DNA of 26,082 bases from Anaerolineales bacterium UBA7227 (GCA_002473085.1 DKTP01000111.1:1-26082), one strand, 5' to 3'; positions 8,788 to 16,594 are shown, counted from the first letter of the stretch. Made by a program: numbers and translations. Notes: generated by a model not told the origin, from the sequence alone.

Positions 8788-9102
8788 TTATTTCTTTTTC
8801 GACGACTTTTCTTCGGCTGGTTTTTCCTCGGTCTCTTTCTTTCCCTGATTCTCAACAAAGAAGGTGAGTCCCAGCCCGAGCGCGAACGCGCCCGCCGACC
8901 CCGGCGAGGCGAAGACGGTGATGCCGATCAGCAGGCCGAAGAGTCCCAGCGCGAGGGCGATCTGCAACTCCCGTCCGCCTTTGGGATAGGACGCGAGGAA
9001 GAAGCGTCCCATCGCGAAGCCGACGACGAAGAATCCCACCGCGCTGACGAGATAACCAAAGATGCCGAGGAGATCGTTCAAGGTGTCGAAAAAGTCGTAC
9101 AT
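8788..9102 (-). CDS. Small membrane protein with Lys/Glu-rich tail
   Basis: 104 residues with about three hydrophobic helices (roughly 12-35, 47-63 and 68-84) followed by a highly charged tail rich in Lys and Glu that ends in KSSKKK. AAAGGAG is well placed before the ATG at 9100-9102. It converges on the M42 operon, with 25 bp between the two stop codons. No specific function is recognisable; a helper or scaffold role in the membrane is possible but unsupported. Confidence 0.75.
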   Translation of the reverse strand: MYDFFDTLNDLLGIFGYLVSAVGFFVVGFAMGRFFLASYPKGGRELQIALALGLFGLLIGITVFASPGSAGAFALGLGLTFFVENQGKKETEEKPAEEKSSKKK

Positions 9103-9138
9103 TGCTGCGCTCCTTTAGAGAGGGTATTGGAACTCCAT

Positions 9139-9202
9139 TTCGGATACGGATGGCGCGGAGTTCAACGAGAAATCCGCGCGCTCCGTGAAATCCGTGTCCG
9201 AA
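9139..9202. repeat. Intergenic long hairpin, ACACGGAT family
   Basis: TTCGGATACGGAT (9139-9151) pairs with ATCCGTGTCCGAA (9190-9202) over 13 bp with one G-U. The interior contains GGCGCGGA and TCCGCGC, which extend the structure. It shares the 14-mer ACGGATGGCGCGGA with 6675-6688. It lies between two minus-strand genes and could act as a transcription or processing signal. Confidence 0.7.
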
Positions 9203-9222
9203 AAGGGTGAAAGAAAATTATC

Positions 9223-9741
9223 CTACAGCCAGGCCCACAACATCCACAGGACGATCATCAAAAAGCCGATGCCGAAGCGCGCCGCAAAGGACGCGCCCCA
9301 GCCGATCATGTAGACTTTGGCGGATTCGAACGCCAGGCTGCGGTCGCGCAGGCGCAGATATTCCCACAACAGCAGGGAGAGCGGCGCGGCGAGCAGCCCC
9401 ATCAACGGCGTGGCGAAGAGACTCACGACGAGTCCCGCCGCGTAACTGAGCAGGATGGAACTCCACGGGATTTCGTGGCCGCGCATCTTGGAGGCGATGA
9501 TGAGGTTGTCCACGATGTTGCCCGCAATCATCAGCAGGGTGATGATCGCGAACAGGAGCCAGTCCACCCAGCCCATTGATCCGCCGGCGCTTTGCAGGAG
9601 GGCGTAGACCAGCGCGGCGAACCACATCACCGTCAGCCCGGGGAAGACGGGGACGATGAGTCCGACCAATCCCACCAGCATGACGAAGAGGGTAAGGGTT
9701 TGGAGGACGACTTGCCACATGAAAGGGAGGTCGAAGGGCAT
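9223..9741 (-). CDS. DUF456 family membrane protein
   Basis: 172 residues, almost entirely hydrophobic, with about five membrane segments. The early VGLIVPVFPGLTVMW stretch, with glycines and prolines in a helix hairpin, is typical of DUF456, as is the later alternation of Gly-rich helices. The biochemical role of the family is not established. Its start lies 8 bp after the serS stop, so it is the second gene of the T-box-controlled transcript. The ribosome site for the ATG at 9739-9741 is weak; a start seven codons later is possible. Confidence 0.82.
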   Translation of the reverse strand: MPFDLPFMWQVVLQTLTLFVMLVGLVGLIVPVFPGLTVMWFAALVYALLQSAGGSMGWVDWLLFAIITLLMIAGNIVDNLIIASKMRGHEIPWSSILLSYAAGLVVSLFATPLMGLLAAPLSLLLWEYLRLRDRSLAFESAKVYMIGWGASFAARFGIGFLMIVLWMLWAWL

Positions 9742-9749
9742 GGAGGCGG

Positions 9750-11024
9750 CTAGGGCCTGATTATATCAATCCCGCCCATCCACGGACGGAGGACTTCGGG
9801 AACGACGATCGAGCCGTCGGCTTGCTGGTAGTTTTCCATGACGGCGATCAGCGTGCGCGGCAGTCCCAGCCCCGAGCCGTTCAGCGTGTGGACGAAGCGC
9901 GTCCTGCCTCCCTCGGCGGGACGATACTTGATGTTGGCGCGGCGCGCCTGGAAGTCGGTCACGTTCGAGACGGAGGAGACTTCCAGCCACTCGTTGCAGC
10001 CAGGCGCCCACAGTTCGAGGTCGTAGGTCAGCGTGGAGCCGAAGCCGATGTCGCCTGTGCAGAGTTGTTTGACGCGGTACGGCACGCCCAGTTGCGCGCA
10101 GGTCTCTTCGGCGTCCTTCAACATTTTCTGGTGCAGGGCTTCCGACTCTTCGGGCTTGCAGTAGATGTACATCTCCACTTTGTCGAACTGATGTCCGCGC
10201 TTAATGCCGCGCACGTCGCGTCCCGCGCTCATTTTCTCGCGGCGGAAGCAGGGCGTGTACGCGGTGTAAAGACGCGGCAGGCTGGCCTCGTCGAGGATCT
10301 CGTCCATGTGGAGACCCGTCAGCGGGATCTCGGCGGTGGGGACGAAGTACAGGTCTTCCTCGTGGTCCTTGTAGAGGTTGTCCGCGAATTTCGGAAGTTG
10401 TCCCGCGCCGAAGACCGTGGCGGTTTTGACCATGAACGGGAGATATTTTTCGGTGTAGCCCTGCCCGCGCGTGTGCAGGTCGAGCATCCACGCGATGAGG
10501 GCGCGCTGCAACCGCGCGCCCGCGCCCGAGAGGACGTAGAAGCGCGAACCCGTCAGTTTGGTCCCGCGTTCGAAGTCAATGATGCCGAGGGCGGGACCGA
10601 GGTCCCAGTGCGGCTTCGGCTCGAAGTCGAAGGGACGCGGCTCGCCGACCGTCCTGAGGACGACGTTCTCGCTGTCGTCTTTTCCGTAGGGAGTGCGGGC
10701 GTCGGGGATGTTCGGCAGGGTGGACGTGAGACCCGTCAGTTCGGCCTCCGCCGCCGCCACGTCGGAATCGAGCGCCGAGATTCTGTCGCCGACGACGCGC
10801 ATCGCCTCGATCTTTGACTGGCGGTCGGCCGCGTCCTTCATCCTGCCGATCTCCTTCGAGACGGCGTTGCGCTCGGCTTTGAGCGCCTCCACTTCGTTGA
10901 GCAGGCTGCGGCGTTTCTCGTCCAATTGCAGGATGGAATCCACCACAGACGGGTCGTCCTGGCGGTCGCGCAGCGATTTGCGGACGACGTCGGGCGTTTC
11001 GCGGATGAGATTGATGTCGAGCAT
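9750..11024 (-). CDS. serS: Seryl-tRNA synthetase
   Basis: Charges tRNA-Ser with serine in the cytosol. At 424 residues it has the normal length for the bacterial enzyme. The N-terminal part, about residues 28-100, is the long antiparallel coiled coil that grips the long variable arm of tRNA-Ser. The class II catalytic core carries TAEIPLT (230-236, serine binding), motif 2 with FRRE at 260-263, and motif 3 from NGSGLGLPR (382-390) to MEN (396-398). AAAGGAG precedes the ATG. The gene is led by a T-box riboswitch and a consensus-like promoter, and is followed closely by the DUF456 gene. Confidence 0.98.
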   Translation of the reverse strand: MLDINLIRETPDVVRKSLRDRQDDPSVVDSILQLDEKRRSLLNEVEALKAERNAVSKEIGRMKDAADRQSKIEAMRVVGDRISALDSDVAAAEAELTGLTSTLPNIPDARTPYGKDDSENVVLRTVGEPRPFDFEPKPHWDLGPALGIIDFERGTKLTGSRFYVLSGAGARLQRALIAWMLDLHTRGQGYTEKYLPFMVKTATVFGAGQLPKFADNLYKDHEEDLYFVPTAEIPLTGLHMDEILDEASLPRLYTAYTPCFRREKMSAGRDVRGIKRGHQFDKVEMYIYCKPEESEALHQKMLKDAEETCAQLGVPYRVKQLCTGDIGFGSTLTYDLELWAPGCNEWLEVSSVSNVTDFQARRANIKYRPAEGGRTRFVHTLNGSGLGLPRTLIAVMENYQQADGSIVVPEVLRPWMGGIDIIRP

Positions 11025-11038
11025 TCTGGCTCCTTTTT

Positions 11039-11362
11039 GCGAAGAGGTTGGCCTTCGCAGTTAATAGAATACGCCCCAGTCCATTGCAGGACGAGGGGCG
11101 TCTCGTGGTGCCACCTGCTTTTGCCAACCCCCTCCGCCCTGTCGGGCGCTTCCTCCATTTTCAGGGAAAATGGGGGAGGCTGGGTGGGGGTCAGCCTTAA
11201 GGTCGCGCTATCGGGCGAACCCGTCCCTCTTACGTACCGCAAGATCAATCTTGCGCTACCCTGCGAGGGAATGAGGCAGAGTGGATTTCATCCGTTGGCG
11301 GGCCGCTTCGCACTACCCAGCGACTCTCTGAACCGCTGCCGAATTACTCGTCTCTGCGCGTG
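11039..11362 (-). ncRNA. T-box riboswitch leader of serS (serine)
   Basis: Read on the minus strand, the leader has the main T-box parts. Stem I is closed by GGCAG (from 11336-11340) and CTGCC (11275-11279) and contains AGAGAG and a GGGTAGTGCGAAG-type distal arm. A GAAATCCACTC stretch offers TCC, a serine codon, as specifier at 11283-11285. The T-box core AGGTGGCACCACG lies at about 11104-11116. The competing terminator is ACGCCCC/GGGGCGT at 11071-11101. Uncharged tRNA-Ser would favour the antiterminator and permit serS expression. A further hairpin GCGAAG/CTTCGC at 11039-11058 sits just before the ribosome site. The specifier choice is an inference; the T-box core and terminator are visible. 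This accounts for the long gene-free stretch upstream of serS. Confidence 0.88.
11071..11101 (-). terminator. T-box terminator hairpin of serS leader
   Basis: ACGCCCC (minus strand, 11095-11101) pairs with GGGGCGT (11071-11077) with a small inner TCC/GGA pairing. The 5' arm immediately follows the T-box core, as expected for mutually exclusive terminator and antiterminator. The downstream tract (ATTCTATT) is U-rich but not a pure run. Confidence 0.7.
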
Positions 11363-11368
11363 GGGATG

Positions 11369-11396
11369 ATTATATGCGGAGAGGGGAGGATGTCAA
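11369..11396 (-). promoter_or_regulatory. Consensus sigma70 promoter of serS
   Basis: On the minus strand TTGACA (11391-11396) and TATAAT (11369-11374) both match the consensus perfectly, with a 16-bp spacer. The start would fall near 11362, just before T-box stem I. The -35 box overlaps the stop codon of the upstream PIN gene. Confidence 0.9.
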
Positions 11397-11857
11397 CCTT
11401 TTTCGCGTTCCAAGTATTCGCTGGGAGTCAAAACTTTCAGCGAGGATTTTCCCTTGAAGTGTTTTGCATTCCAGGTAACGAAAAAATTCACATGGGGCGC
11501 TCGTTCTGCCAGGGAGAGGATCATGGCATCCATGTAAGCCATTTTGCTTTCCCGCATTTTAACGAACGGCTTTTCGTACAACTCATCGCGCCAGGTTTCG
11601 TCCGCTATGAACGCGTCGGGTTCAACGCCCCATATCACGGTCAAGTTGTGAACGTTCACCAGCCAGTCCTGCCATTGCATCAGCCTGGCGGAAGACACAT
11701 TAAAAGATAACTGCCCAAGAACCTCCATCACGTTGTAAATTGTGGTGGCTGGTTGGGCAGTCTTGATCGAAGAAAGAAAAGCGCGATTTACTTCCTGGCG
11801 AACATCATCTTGATATGAATAGGCAAGTAGCAGGACATCTGAATCAATTACGACCAT
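11393..11857 (-). CDS. PIN-domain ribonuclease toxin (VapC-like)
   Basis: 154 residues. The PIN fold uses clustered acids to hold Mg2+ and cut RNA, and VapC-type members arrest growth when freed from the antitoxin. Visible candidates for the active site are Asp5 in VVIDSD, Glu45 in NVMEVLG, Asp110 in YMDAMIL and Asn130 in TWNAKHF; the last position is often Asp, so it is a mild variation. The start overlaps the antitoxin stop by 10 bp, a typical coupled toxin/antitoxin arrangement. The C-terminal end overlaps the serS promoter. The RNA target cannot be predicted. Confidence 0.85.
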   Translation of the reverse strand: MVVIDSDVLLLAYSYQDDVRQEVNRAFLSSIKTAQPATTIYNVMEVLGQLSFNVSSARLMQWQDWLVNVHNLTVIWGVEPDAFIADETWRDELYEKPFVKMRESKMAYMDAMILSLAERAPHVNFFVTWNAKHFKGKSSLKVLTPSEYLEREKG

Positions 11858-12111
11858 GAGCGTCCCCGCATTTGGCTCATCGCGTCGTCCAGAGTCTGTC
11901 CGCGTGTAGCGGCTTGCACAATTTGACGGATCTCCTCCGCCAGAATCTCTGCCGCGCGCAACTTTGCCGCGTCTTTTGCAGGCGGCACAATATGAACGCT
12001 TGTTGCTTTAACAAGTTTCTCCCGCAACCGTCTTTGGTCGCGCAACGAGAGTTGCAAAACTTCTTCGACAACCTGTCGGTAACTTGGGCGTTTGCGTGTG
12101 TAAGTAGCCAT
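11848..12111 (-). CDS. Antitoxin of the PIN toxin pair
   Basis: 87 residues from the ATG at 12109-12111. It begins MATYTRKRPSYRQVVEEVLQ, then has Lys/Arg-rich helices and a C-terminal region with MSQMRGRS, probably the toxin-binding tail. I do not recognise a precise family. The longer reading from 12147 is rejected because a TATAAT box (12118-12123) sits six bases before the chosen ATG, which would make the mRNA leaderless. The toxin gene overlaps its stop codon, so this small basic protein is its partner by context and probably represses the promoter. Confidence 0.75.
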   Translation of the reverse strand: MATYTRKRPSYRQVVEEVLQLSLRDQRRLREKLVKATSVHIVPPAKDAAKLRAAEILAEEIRQIVQAATRGQTLDDAMSQMRGRSWS

Positions 12112-12117
12112 AAACAA

Positions 12118-12147
12118 ATTATACATGAGGTTGGATATCCTCGGCAA
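12118..12147 (-). promoter_or_regulatory. Leaderless promoter of the antitoxin-toxin operon
   Basis: TATAAT (minus strand, 12118-12123) with TTGCCG (12142-12147) at an 18-bp spacing. The expected transcription start coincides with the ATG at 12111, so no ribosome-binding leader is present. It faces away from the DGR target gene. Confidence 0.6.
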
Positions 12148-12201
12148 CGCGGAAATCCTCAGTTTTTATGCTACACTTTCGGAAAGAACGGAGGCACGCC
12201 C

Positions 12202-15045
12202 ATGAAAGAGTGGAAAGACATCCTTGTAGAATTGGCAAAAAAACTTACAGCCCCACTCGCATTTGGGGTTTTGTTTGTTGTCGTTCTTTCCCAATTCGGG
12301 AAAGAAATCCCATCCCAATACATCAACCTTGTTTACGATCTTGGGATCGGGGCGCTCGTTATTTGGGTGATTTTTGAGGTATTTCAGGTTTGGCGATCTC
12401 ATCAAGCGTCGCCACAGACGGGGAATCAAAGCGTGCTGGCAACGGGCAAAAACAGCCAGATCACTTACATCGTCAACAACTATGCCCAGAATGTTTCAGG
12501 AATTTCCGAAACGGAACTGGAAGCCCAACTCGGCGAATATCTCGATTGGGTGCATGAAACCTTTGGGACAATTACCCTGCGAGGTATCGCCCAAGGCAGG
12601 GACTCGGCGGTAATTCTTCCTTTGGAAACCATCTATGTTCCATTGGCTGCAGAATTTTCGACTGAAAGGGAAGCGATGGAAGGCTTTGCAGAGGAAGGTA
12701 ATCGGCGGGCGGCAGTGGAAGAATTGCGCAGGCAGGATCGCCAGGATTCAAAAATAGACCTTAATCAAATTCTCTCGATTTCCAATCGGCTGATCGTCAC
12801 AGGCGGACCTGGAAGCGGCAAGACGACCGTCCTTCAACATATCGCCTGGGCGTTTGCCCACGCCATTCAGACGGGAAAACTCTCCATTGCCAAAGAGAAA
12901 CTTGGAGTGGAGCCTCCTTTTCCCCTTCCGATCTATGTTCCGTTGAGTCTCTATGCGGCTTATTTGAGAGACCTGCCCAAAACCGCAAAAGCCAAAGAAA
13001 GGCAACTGGCGACCTTCATTTCGGAATATCTTCTCCAACGCCAAATGCATTTGACGTTGAGCCCCGATTTCATCGCCCATCTCTTGCGGGAGGAGAAAAG
13101 CGTCATTCTTCTGCTGGATGGACTGGATGAAGTTCCAAATGAAGAGGAACGCGTTCGAGTGCGCCAGGCGATTGAAGATCTGGCGGCGGGACGCGATCAT
13201 TTGCGCGTGGTTGTGACGAGCCGAACGACGGCATATCGGGAAGGCTCCGTGTTCGGGCGCGGTTTTCGTCATATCCGCGTTCTTCCATTGGACTGGGAAA
13301 ACGTCAGGAAACTGGTTACCCATGCTTACCGTTCCATTTATTCTCACAGCGACACGCAGGCAAAGGAAAAAGCCCAAAACCTGCTTGCCGATATTGCCAG
13401 CCTGGAGGAAGCGCGCAAACAGCGGCTCGGAGAAGACGTCGAACCGTTTGTCGCTTCGCCATTGATGGTCCGCATGTTGTTGATCGTACATTTCAATAAT
13501 CGAAAGTTGCCCGACCAGCGCGCCGATTTGTATCTCAAAGCCGTGGACGCCATGCTGCGTCCCGATTACAACCTGGATCAATCCGTGTCGGAGGAGATCG
13601 AGCGCCGCGTGGCGGGAAACCTTGCCATGAATCGCGAAATGCTCCAATATCTTGCCTACCACATGCACCGCAAAGGAGACCAGCAGGGACGCGAAATCGC
13701 CGAAGAGACCCTGCGCGAAATCCTGAGTCGGGAATCAACCTACGCGCCTTTTGTGAGCGAATTGATCGCCCAAACGCGCCAGCGCGGGACATTGCTGGAG
13801 GAGCGCGGCGGACTCTACCGTTTCATTCATCTCTCGTTTCAGGAATTTTTGGCGGGCAGATATTTTGTGGAAAACGTCCGTGACCTGGACAAGATCGCCG
13901 AAGAATTGGAAAGCGGACTTTCGCTCGACAGCTGGTGGCGCGAGCCGATCTTGCTCACGATCGGTTACCTTGATTTGACCGCGCCTGTCATGGCGCGCCG
14001 CCTGATTTTGCGTTTGGCGGGCGCGGAAAAGGAATTCGCCGCGCGGCAGGATGGTCTCTCTCTCGATACCTGCCTCGCCTCGGCGGAAATTGCCGCGAGC
14101 GCATATTTGGAATGTAAGGCGCAATCGCCCGATCTGGCCGACATGTTGAAAGCACGCCTGCTTGATTTGCGCGAACAGGGGACAACCAAAGAGTGGACGC
14201 CCGCTGTCATGGCCTCCGCCGCCGACACCCTCGACGAACTCGGCTACACCCCTCCCGACCTCTATCAATTCGTTCCTGTAGAACAGTTCTACATCGCCAA
14301 ACACCCCGTCACAAACCTGCAATATGAGCGTTTTCTCGAATCCGACGACTTCCATGTCGAAAAATTCTGGACGAAATTTCTGAAATATTCCGAACCAGAT
14401 GAAAATGGCAAAGTCGAACTGCTTGGCGATTGGGGCAACGACGGTTACGAGTGGTTACAACGAAACTGGGACGAGCGTAAAATCGTCCTCCCTCGCCACT
14501 GGAACGACCCGCGCCTCGGCATCGCCCGCCGCACGGTTCCCGTTGTCGGAGTCGCCTGGTGGGAAGCCAACGCCTTCTGCAAATGGCTCACCGAGCATTG
14601 GATGGAGATCCCCGAATACGCCGCGCAGAAGGAAGCGCTTCAGGGAAAAATATTCCGCCTGCCCACCGAAAACGAATGGGTTCTCGCCGCGGGCGGCGAG
14701 AAAGGAGACCGTTATCCCTGGGATGAAAAAGGAGCCACCAGAGACGAAAAAGAAATATTGCGCCGCGCCAACACCGATGAAAGCGGCATCAACCGCACAA
14801 CTCCCGCCGGCATGTACCCGCTCGGAAAAACGCCGAAAACCGAAATTTGGGACATGGCTGGAAATGTTTGGGAATGGCAGGCAAATTTTTATGACGAAGA
14901 CCATGATTATTTAGGTCTGCGCGGCGGCTCGTGGGGCGACGATCAGTACGACGCCCGCGTGTCTGTCCGCTTCAGCGGCGCTCGTCCGAGCGGCCAATGG
15001 TACGGCAGCGGTTTCCGGGTGGTGGCGGTTTCCCCGCCCAGTTAA
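12202..15045 (+). CDS. DGR target: membrane-anchored NACHT STAND NTPase with variable C-type-lectin/FGE domain
   Basis: 947 residues. Two membrane helices (about 16-32 and 47-64) are followed by a linker, then a NACHT-type NTPase. Walker A is GGPGSGKTT at 201-209 and Walker B is VILLLDGLDE at 301-310. A helical arm region follows (about 380-680). From about 690 to the end lies a formylglycine-generating-enzyme/sulfatase-modifying-like fold (PVEQFYIAKHPVT, then RLPTENEWVLAA, GNVWEW and LRGGSW), the C-type-lectin fold used by many DGR targets. The last 43 residues are VR. Proteins of this STAND class oligomerise on ligand sensing and trigger an effector; here the only candidate output is the membrane segment. 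The ATG at 12202 has GGAGG upstream. An in-frame ATG at 11872 is rejected because it would run through the antitoxin gene. The physiological ligand is unknown; phage, kin or surface recognition are possibilities. Confidence 0.93.
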   Translation: MKEWKDILVELAKKLTAPLAFGVLFVVVLSQFGKEIPSQYINLVYDLGIGALVIWVIFEVFQVWRSHQASPQTGNQSVLATGKNSQITYIVNNYAQNVSGISETELEAQLGEYLDWVHETFGTITLRGIAQGRDSAVILPLETIYVPLAAEFSTEREAMEGFAEEGNRRAAVEELRRQDRQDSKIDLNQILSISNRLIVTGGPGSGKTTVLQHIAWAFAHAIQTGKLSIAKEKLGVEPPFPLPIYVPLSLYAAYLRDLPKTAKAKERQLATFISEYLLQRQMHLTLSPDFIAHLLREEKSVILLLDGLDEVPNEEERVRVRQAIEDLAAGRDHLRVVVTSRTTAYREGSVFGRGFRHIRVLPLDWENVRKLVTHAYRSIYSHSDTQAKEKAQNLLADIASLEEARKQRLGEDVEPFVASPLMVRMLLIVHFNNRKLPDQRADLYLKAVDAMLRPDYNLDQSVSEEIERRVAGNLAMNREMLQYLAYHMHRKGDQQGREIAEETLREILSRESTYAPFVSELIAQTRQRGTLLEERGGLYRFIHLSFQEFLAGRYFVENVRDLDKIAEELESGLSLDSWWREPILLTIGYLDLTAPVMARRLILRLAGAEKEFAARQDGLSLDTCLASAEIAASAYLECKAQSPDLADMLKARLLDLREQGTTKEWTPAVMASAADTLDELGYTPPDLYQFVPVEQFYIAKHPVTNLQYERFLESDDFHVEKFWTKFLKYSEPDENGKVELLGDWGNDGYEWLQRNWDERKIVLPRHWNDPRLGIARRTVPVVGVAWWEANAFCKWLTEHWMEIPEYAAQKEALQGKIFRLPTENEWVLAAGGEKGDRYPWDEKGATRDEKEILRRANTDESGINRTTPAGMYPLGKTPKTEIWDMAGNVWEWQANFYDEDHDYLGLRGGSWGDDQYDARVSVRFSGARPSGQWYGSGFRVVAVSPPS
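14914..15036 (+). repeat. DGR variable repeat (VR)
   Basis: Matches the TR at 16624-16743 with identical A-free ends: 21 bp at the left and 27 bp at the right. Between them, 20 positions differ and every one is an adenine in TR (14 to G, 5 to T, 1 to C). One codon (residue 926) is extra. Changed codons are 912-914, 916, 917, 922, 924, 925, 927, 928, 930, 931 and 934-936. Glutamine codons 915 and 932 kept their adenines. Similarity may run six bases further, to the stop codon, with two more adenine changes. Confidence 0.97.
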
Positions 15046-15050
15046 GTTCT

Positions 15051-15103
15051 TGTTTTCTGCCTGCCCCACGAAGCGTAGCGGAGTGGGGCCTGCTGTTTTC
15101 TGC
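15051..15103 (+). repeat. Hairpin downstream of VR flanked by 10-bp direct repeats
   Basis: GCCCCAC (15063-15069) pairs with GTGGGGC (15083-15089) across a 13-nt loop. TGTTTTCTGC occurs on both sides, at 15051-15060 and 15094-15103. It begins six bases after the target stop codon. DGRs often need a hairpin or cruciform just after VR for efficient retrohoming, though usually with a tetraloop. The direct repeats could also be a target-site duplication of a small palindromic insert. Confidence 0.6.
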
Positions 15104-15150
15104 GTTCTGTTGCCAAAGTTTTTCAAGCGGCAAAGAATGTGGAGTCAACC

Positions 15151-15176
15151 TCCCGCCGTAAGGCGGGAAAATTTTT
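15151..15176 (+). terminator. Hairpin with GTAA tetraloop and T-run between target and RT
   Basis: TCCCGCC (15151-15157) and GGCGGGA (15162-15168) form a perfect 7-bp stem with a GTAA loop (GNRA type), followed by AAATTTTT. It may terminate the target transcript, so separating target and RT expression, or serve as the structural element after VR. Confidence 0.6.
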
Positions 15177-15206
15177 GAAGATTTTCATCCTCATCAAGGA
15201 GAAGCC

Positions 15207-16262
15207 ATGAAGACACACAAACATCTCTACCCGCAAGTATATAATTTTGAAAACCTGCTTATTGCCTATTACAAAGCCCGCAAAGGCAAGCGCGGCAAAG
15301 GACAGGTGGCAGGCTTCGAGCGAAAATTTGAAGAGCAATTGTTTGTGCTGCAAAAAGAATTGCGCGCCAAGACCTACACGCCCGGCGAATATGCCAGTTT
15401 TTACGTGCATGAACCCAAGAAACGATTAATTTCCGCCGCGCCGTTTCGCGACCGCGTGGTTCACCATGCCCTGTGCAATGTGATCACGCCAATTTGGGAA
15501 CCGCGTTTCATTGAAACAAGTTACGCCAACCGCGTTGGCAAAGGCACACACCGCGCTCTGGCAAAGACCGCTGAATACGCGCGCAAGTATCGCTGGTTTT
15601 TGCAGTGCGACGTGAAACAGTTTTTCCCTTCCATTGACCATGAAATTCTACGCGCCGAACTTGCCCGCCTGATCGCCGATAAGGATGTTCTCTGGCTGTG
15701 CGGCAAAATTTTAGAAAGCGGCGTGGGCGTCCTTTCCGAGCAATACGATATGGTCTATTTTCCTGGCGATGAAATCTTTGCAGTCAACCGTCCGCGCGGC
15801 CTGCCCATCGGCAACCTCACCAGCCAGTTCCTTGCCAATGTGTATCTCAACTCCCTCGACCAGTTCGTCAAACGCGAATTGAAATGCGAAGCGTATCTTC
15901 GCTATGTGGACGACTTCATCCTGTTCGACGACGATCTGGAAAAACTCTACGCCTGGCGCGCAGACATCTTTCAAAAGACGGCTTCGTTACGGCTGACGCT
16001 GCATGAAGATAGCGCGCTGGTTTTTCCAACCCAAAGCGGGATTCCATTTTTGGGATTCCGTAGTTTTCCCGACCACCGCCGCGTGAAGAGCCGCAAGGTG
16101 ATCGCCTTTCGCCATCGCCTGAAGGAAACCGTGTCGGGCAATTTCACTTATGCCAGCCTGGCCTCCAGCATTCGCGGCTGGATAAACCACGTCCGCTATG
16201 GCGATACGCACGGGCTGGTTCGTTCCATGCTTCGATTTAACGTGCCGCAGGCGGCGCTATGA
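15207..16262 (+). CDS. DGR reverse transcriptase
   Basis: 351 residues. It copies the TR RNA into cDNA with misincorporation opposite adenines. The polymerase motifs are clear: DVKQFFPSID with the first catalytic Asp at 135, RGLPIGNLTSQ at 197-207 and YVDD at 233-236 (Asp235, Asp236), then GIPFLGF at 278-284. The IGNLTSQ form, in place of the QGS type of retroviral and group II intron enzymes, is characteristic of DGR reverse transcriptases. The length is usual for DGR RTs and there is no maturase or endonuclease domain. AAGGAG lies five bases before the ATG. The stop overlaps the avd-like start as ATGA, so the two are translationally coupled. Confidence 0.96.
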   Translation: MKTHKHLYPQVYNFENLLIAYYKARKGKRGKGQVAGFERKFEEQLFVLQKELRAKTYTPGEYASFYVHEPKKRLISAAPFRDRVVHHALCNVITPIWEPRFIETSYANRVGKGTHRALAKTAEYARKYRWFLQCDVKQFFPSIDHEILRAELARLIADKDVLWLCGKILESGVGVLSEQYDMVYFPGDEIFAVNRPRGLPIGNLTSQFLANVYLNSLDQFVKRELKCEAYLRYVDDFILFDDDLEKLYAWRADIFQKTASLRLTLHEDSALVFPTQSGIPFLGFRSFPDHRRVKSRKVIAFRHRLKETVSGNFTYASLASSIRGWINHVRYGDTHGLVRSMLRFNVPQAAL

Positions 16263-16594
16263 ACGAGTCTCCGCTGTTCGTCCGCACGCACGATTTTCTT
16301 TTATGGTTATTGCCGCAGGTGCAAAAATTCCCGCGCGCATATCGTTTCAGCCTGGCCGAGCGCATTCAGAGAAACGCCATGGATTTTCAGGATTGGATTG
16401 TCTCCGCAGGAAAGTCCAACGGCGAGGAGCGGCGCGCCTTTCTCAAAAAGGCGGATATCGGCCTGGAGCAAATCCGCTTTTGGCTGCGTTTCTCGAAGGA
16501 ATTGGAATTATTCAAGGTGGGTCAATACGAACACGCTGCCCGTATGATGGCTGAAATGGGCAGGCTGTTGGGAGCATGGATTAAGCAGGCTTGA
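16259..16594 (+). CDS. avd: Avd-like DGR accessory protein (four-helix bundle)
   Basis: 111 residues, predicted almost wholly helical with four amphipathic segments (about 5-22, 26-50, 53-80 and 85-108) and many basic residues. This fits the Avd/23S-IVP four-helix bundle family, whose members form pentameric barrels that bind the RT and TR RNA and are needed for mutagenic retrohoming. Length and position directly after the RT, with a 4-bp ATGA overlap, support the call. Sequence identity within the family is low, so the name rests on fold and context. Its stop codon lies inside the hairpin that precedes TR. Confidence 0.85.
   Translation: MNESPLFVRTHDFLLWLLPQVQKFPRAYRFSLAERIQRNAMDFQDWIVSAGKSNGEERRAFLKKADIGLEQIRFWLRFSKELELFKVGQYEHAARMMAEMGRLLGAWIKQA

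Noticed and set aside
11872..12201. 110-codon N-terminal extension of the DGR target frame
   Set aside because: It runs through the antitoxin gene on the other strand, lacks a ribosome site, and the ATG at 12202 has GGAGG before it and begins a sensible membrane helix.
12148..12201. Promoter for the DGR target just upstream of its start
   Set aside because: TATGCT and TACACT occur, but neither has a credible -35 box at the right distance, so I do not list one.
14455..14904. Possible second gene antisense to the lectin-like domain
   Set aside because: The plus-strand frame is a recognisable FGE-type domain with VR; the antisense frame shows no domain or start signals.
15046..15206. A second VR or an attachment site after the target gene
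   Set aside because: Beyond the stop codon there is no similarity to TR; only hairpins are visible and no integrase is present in the window.
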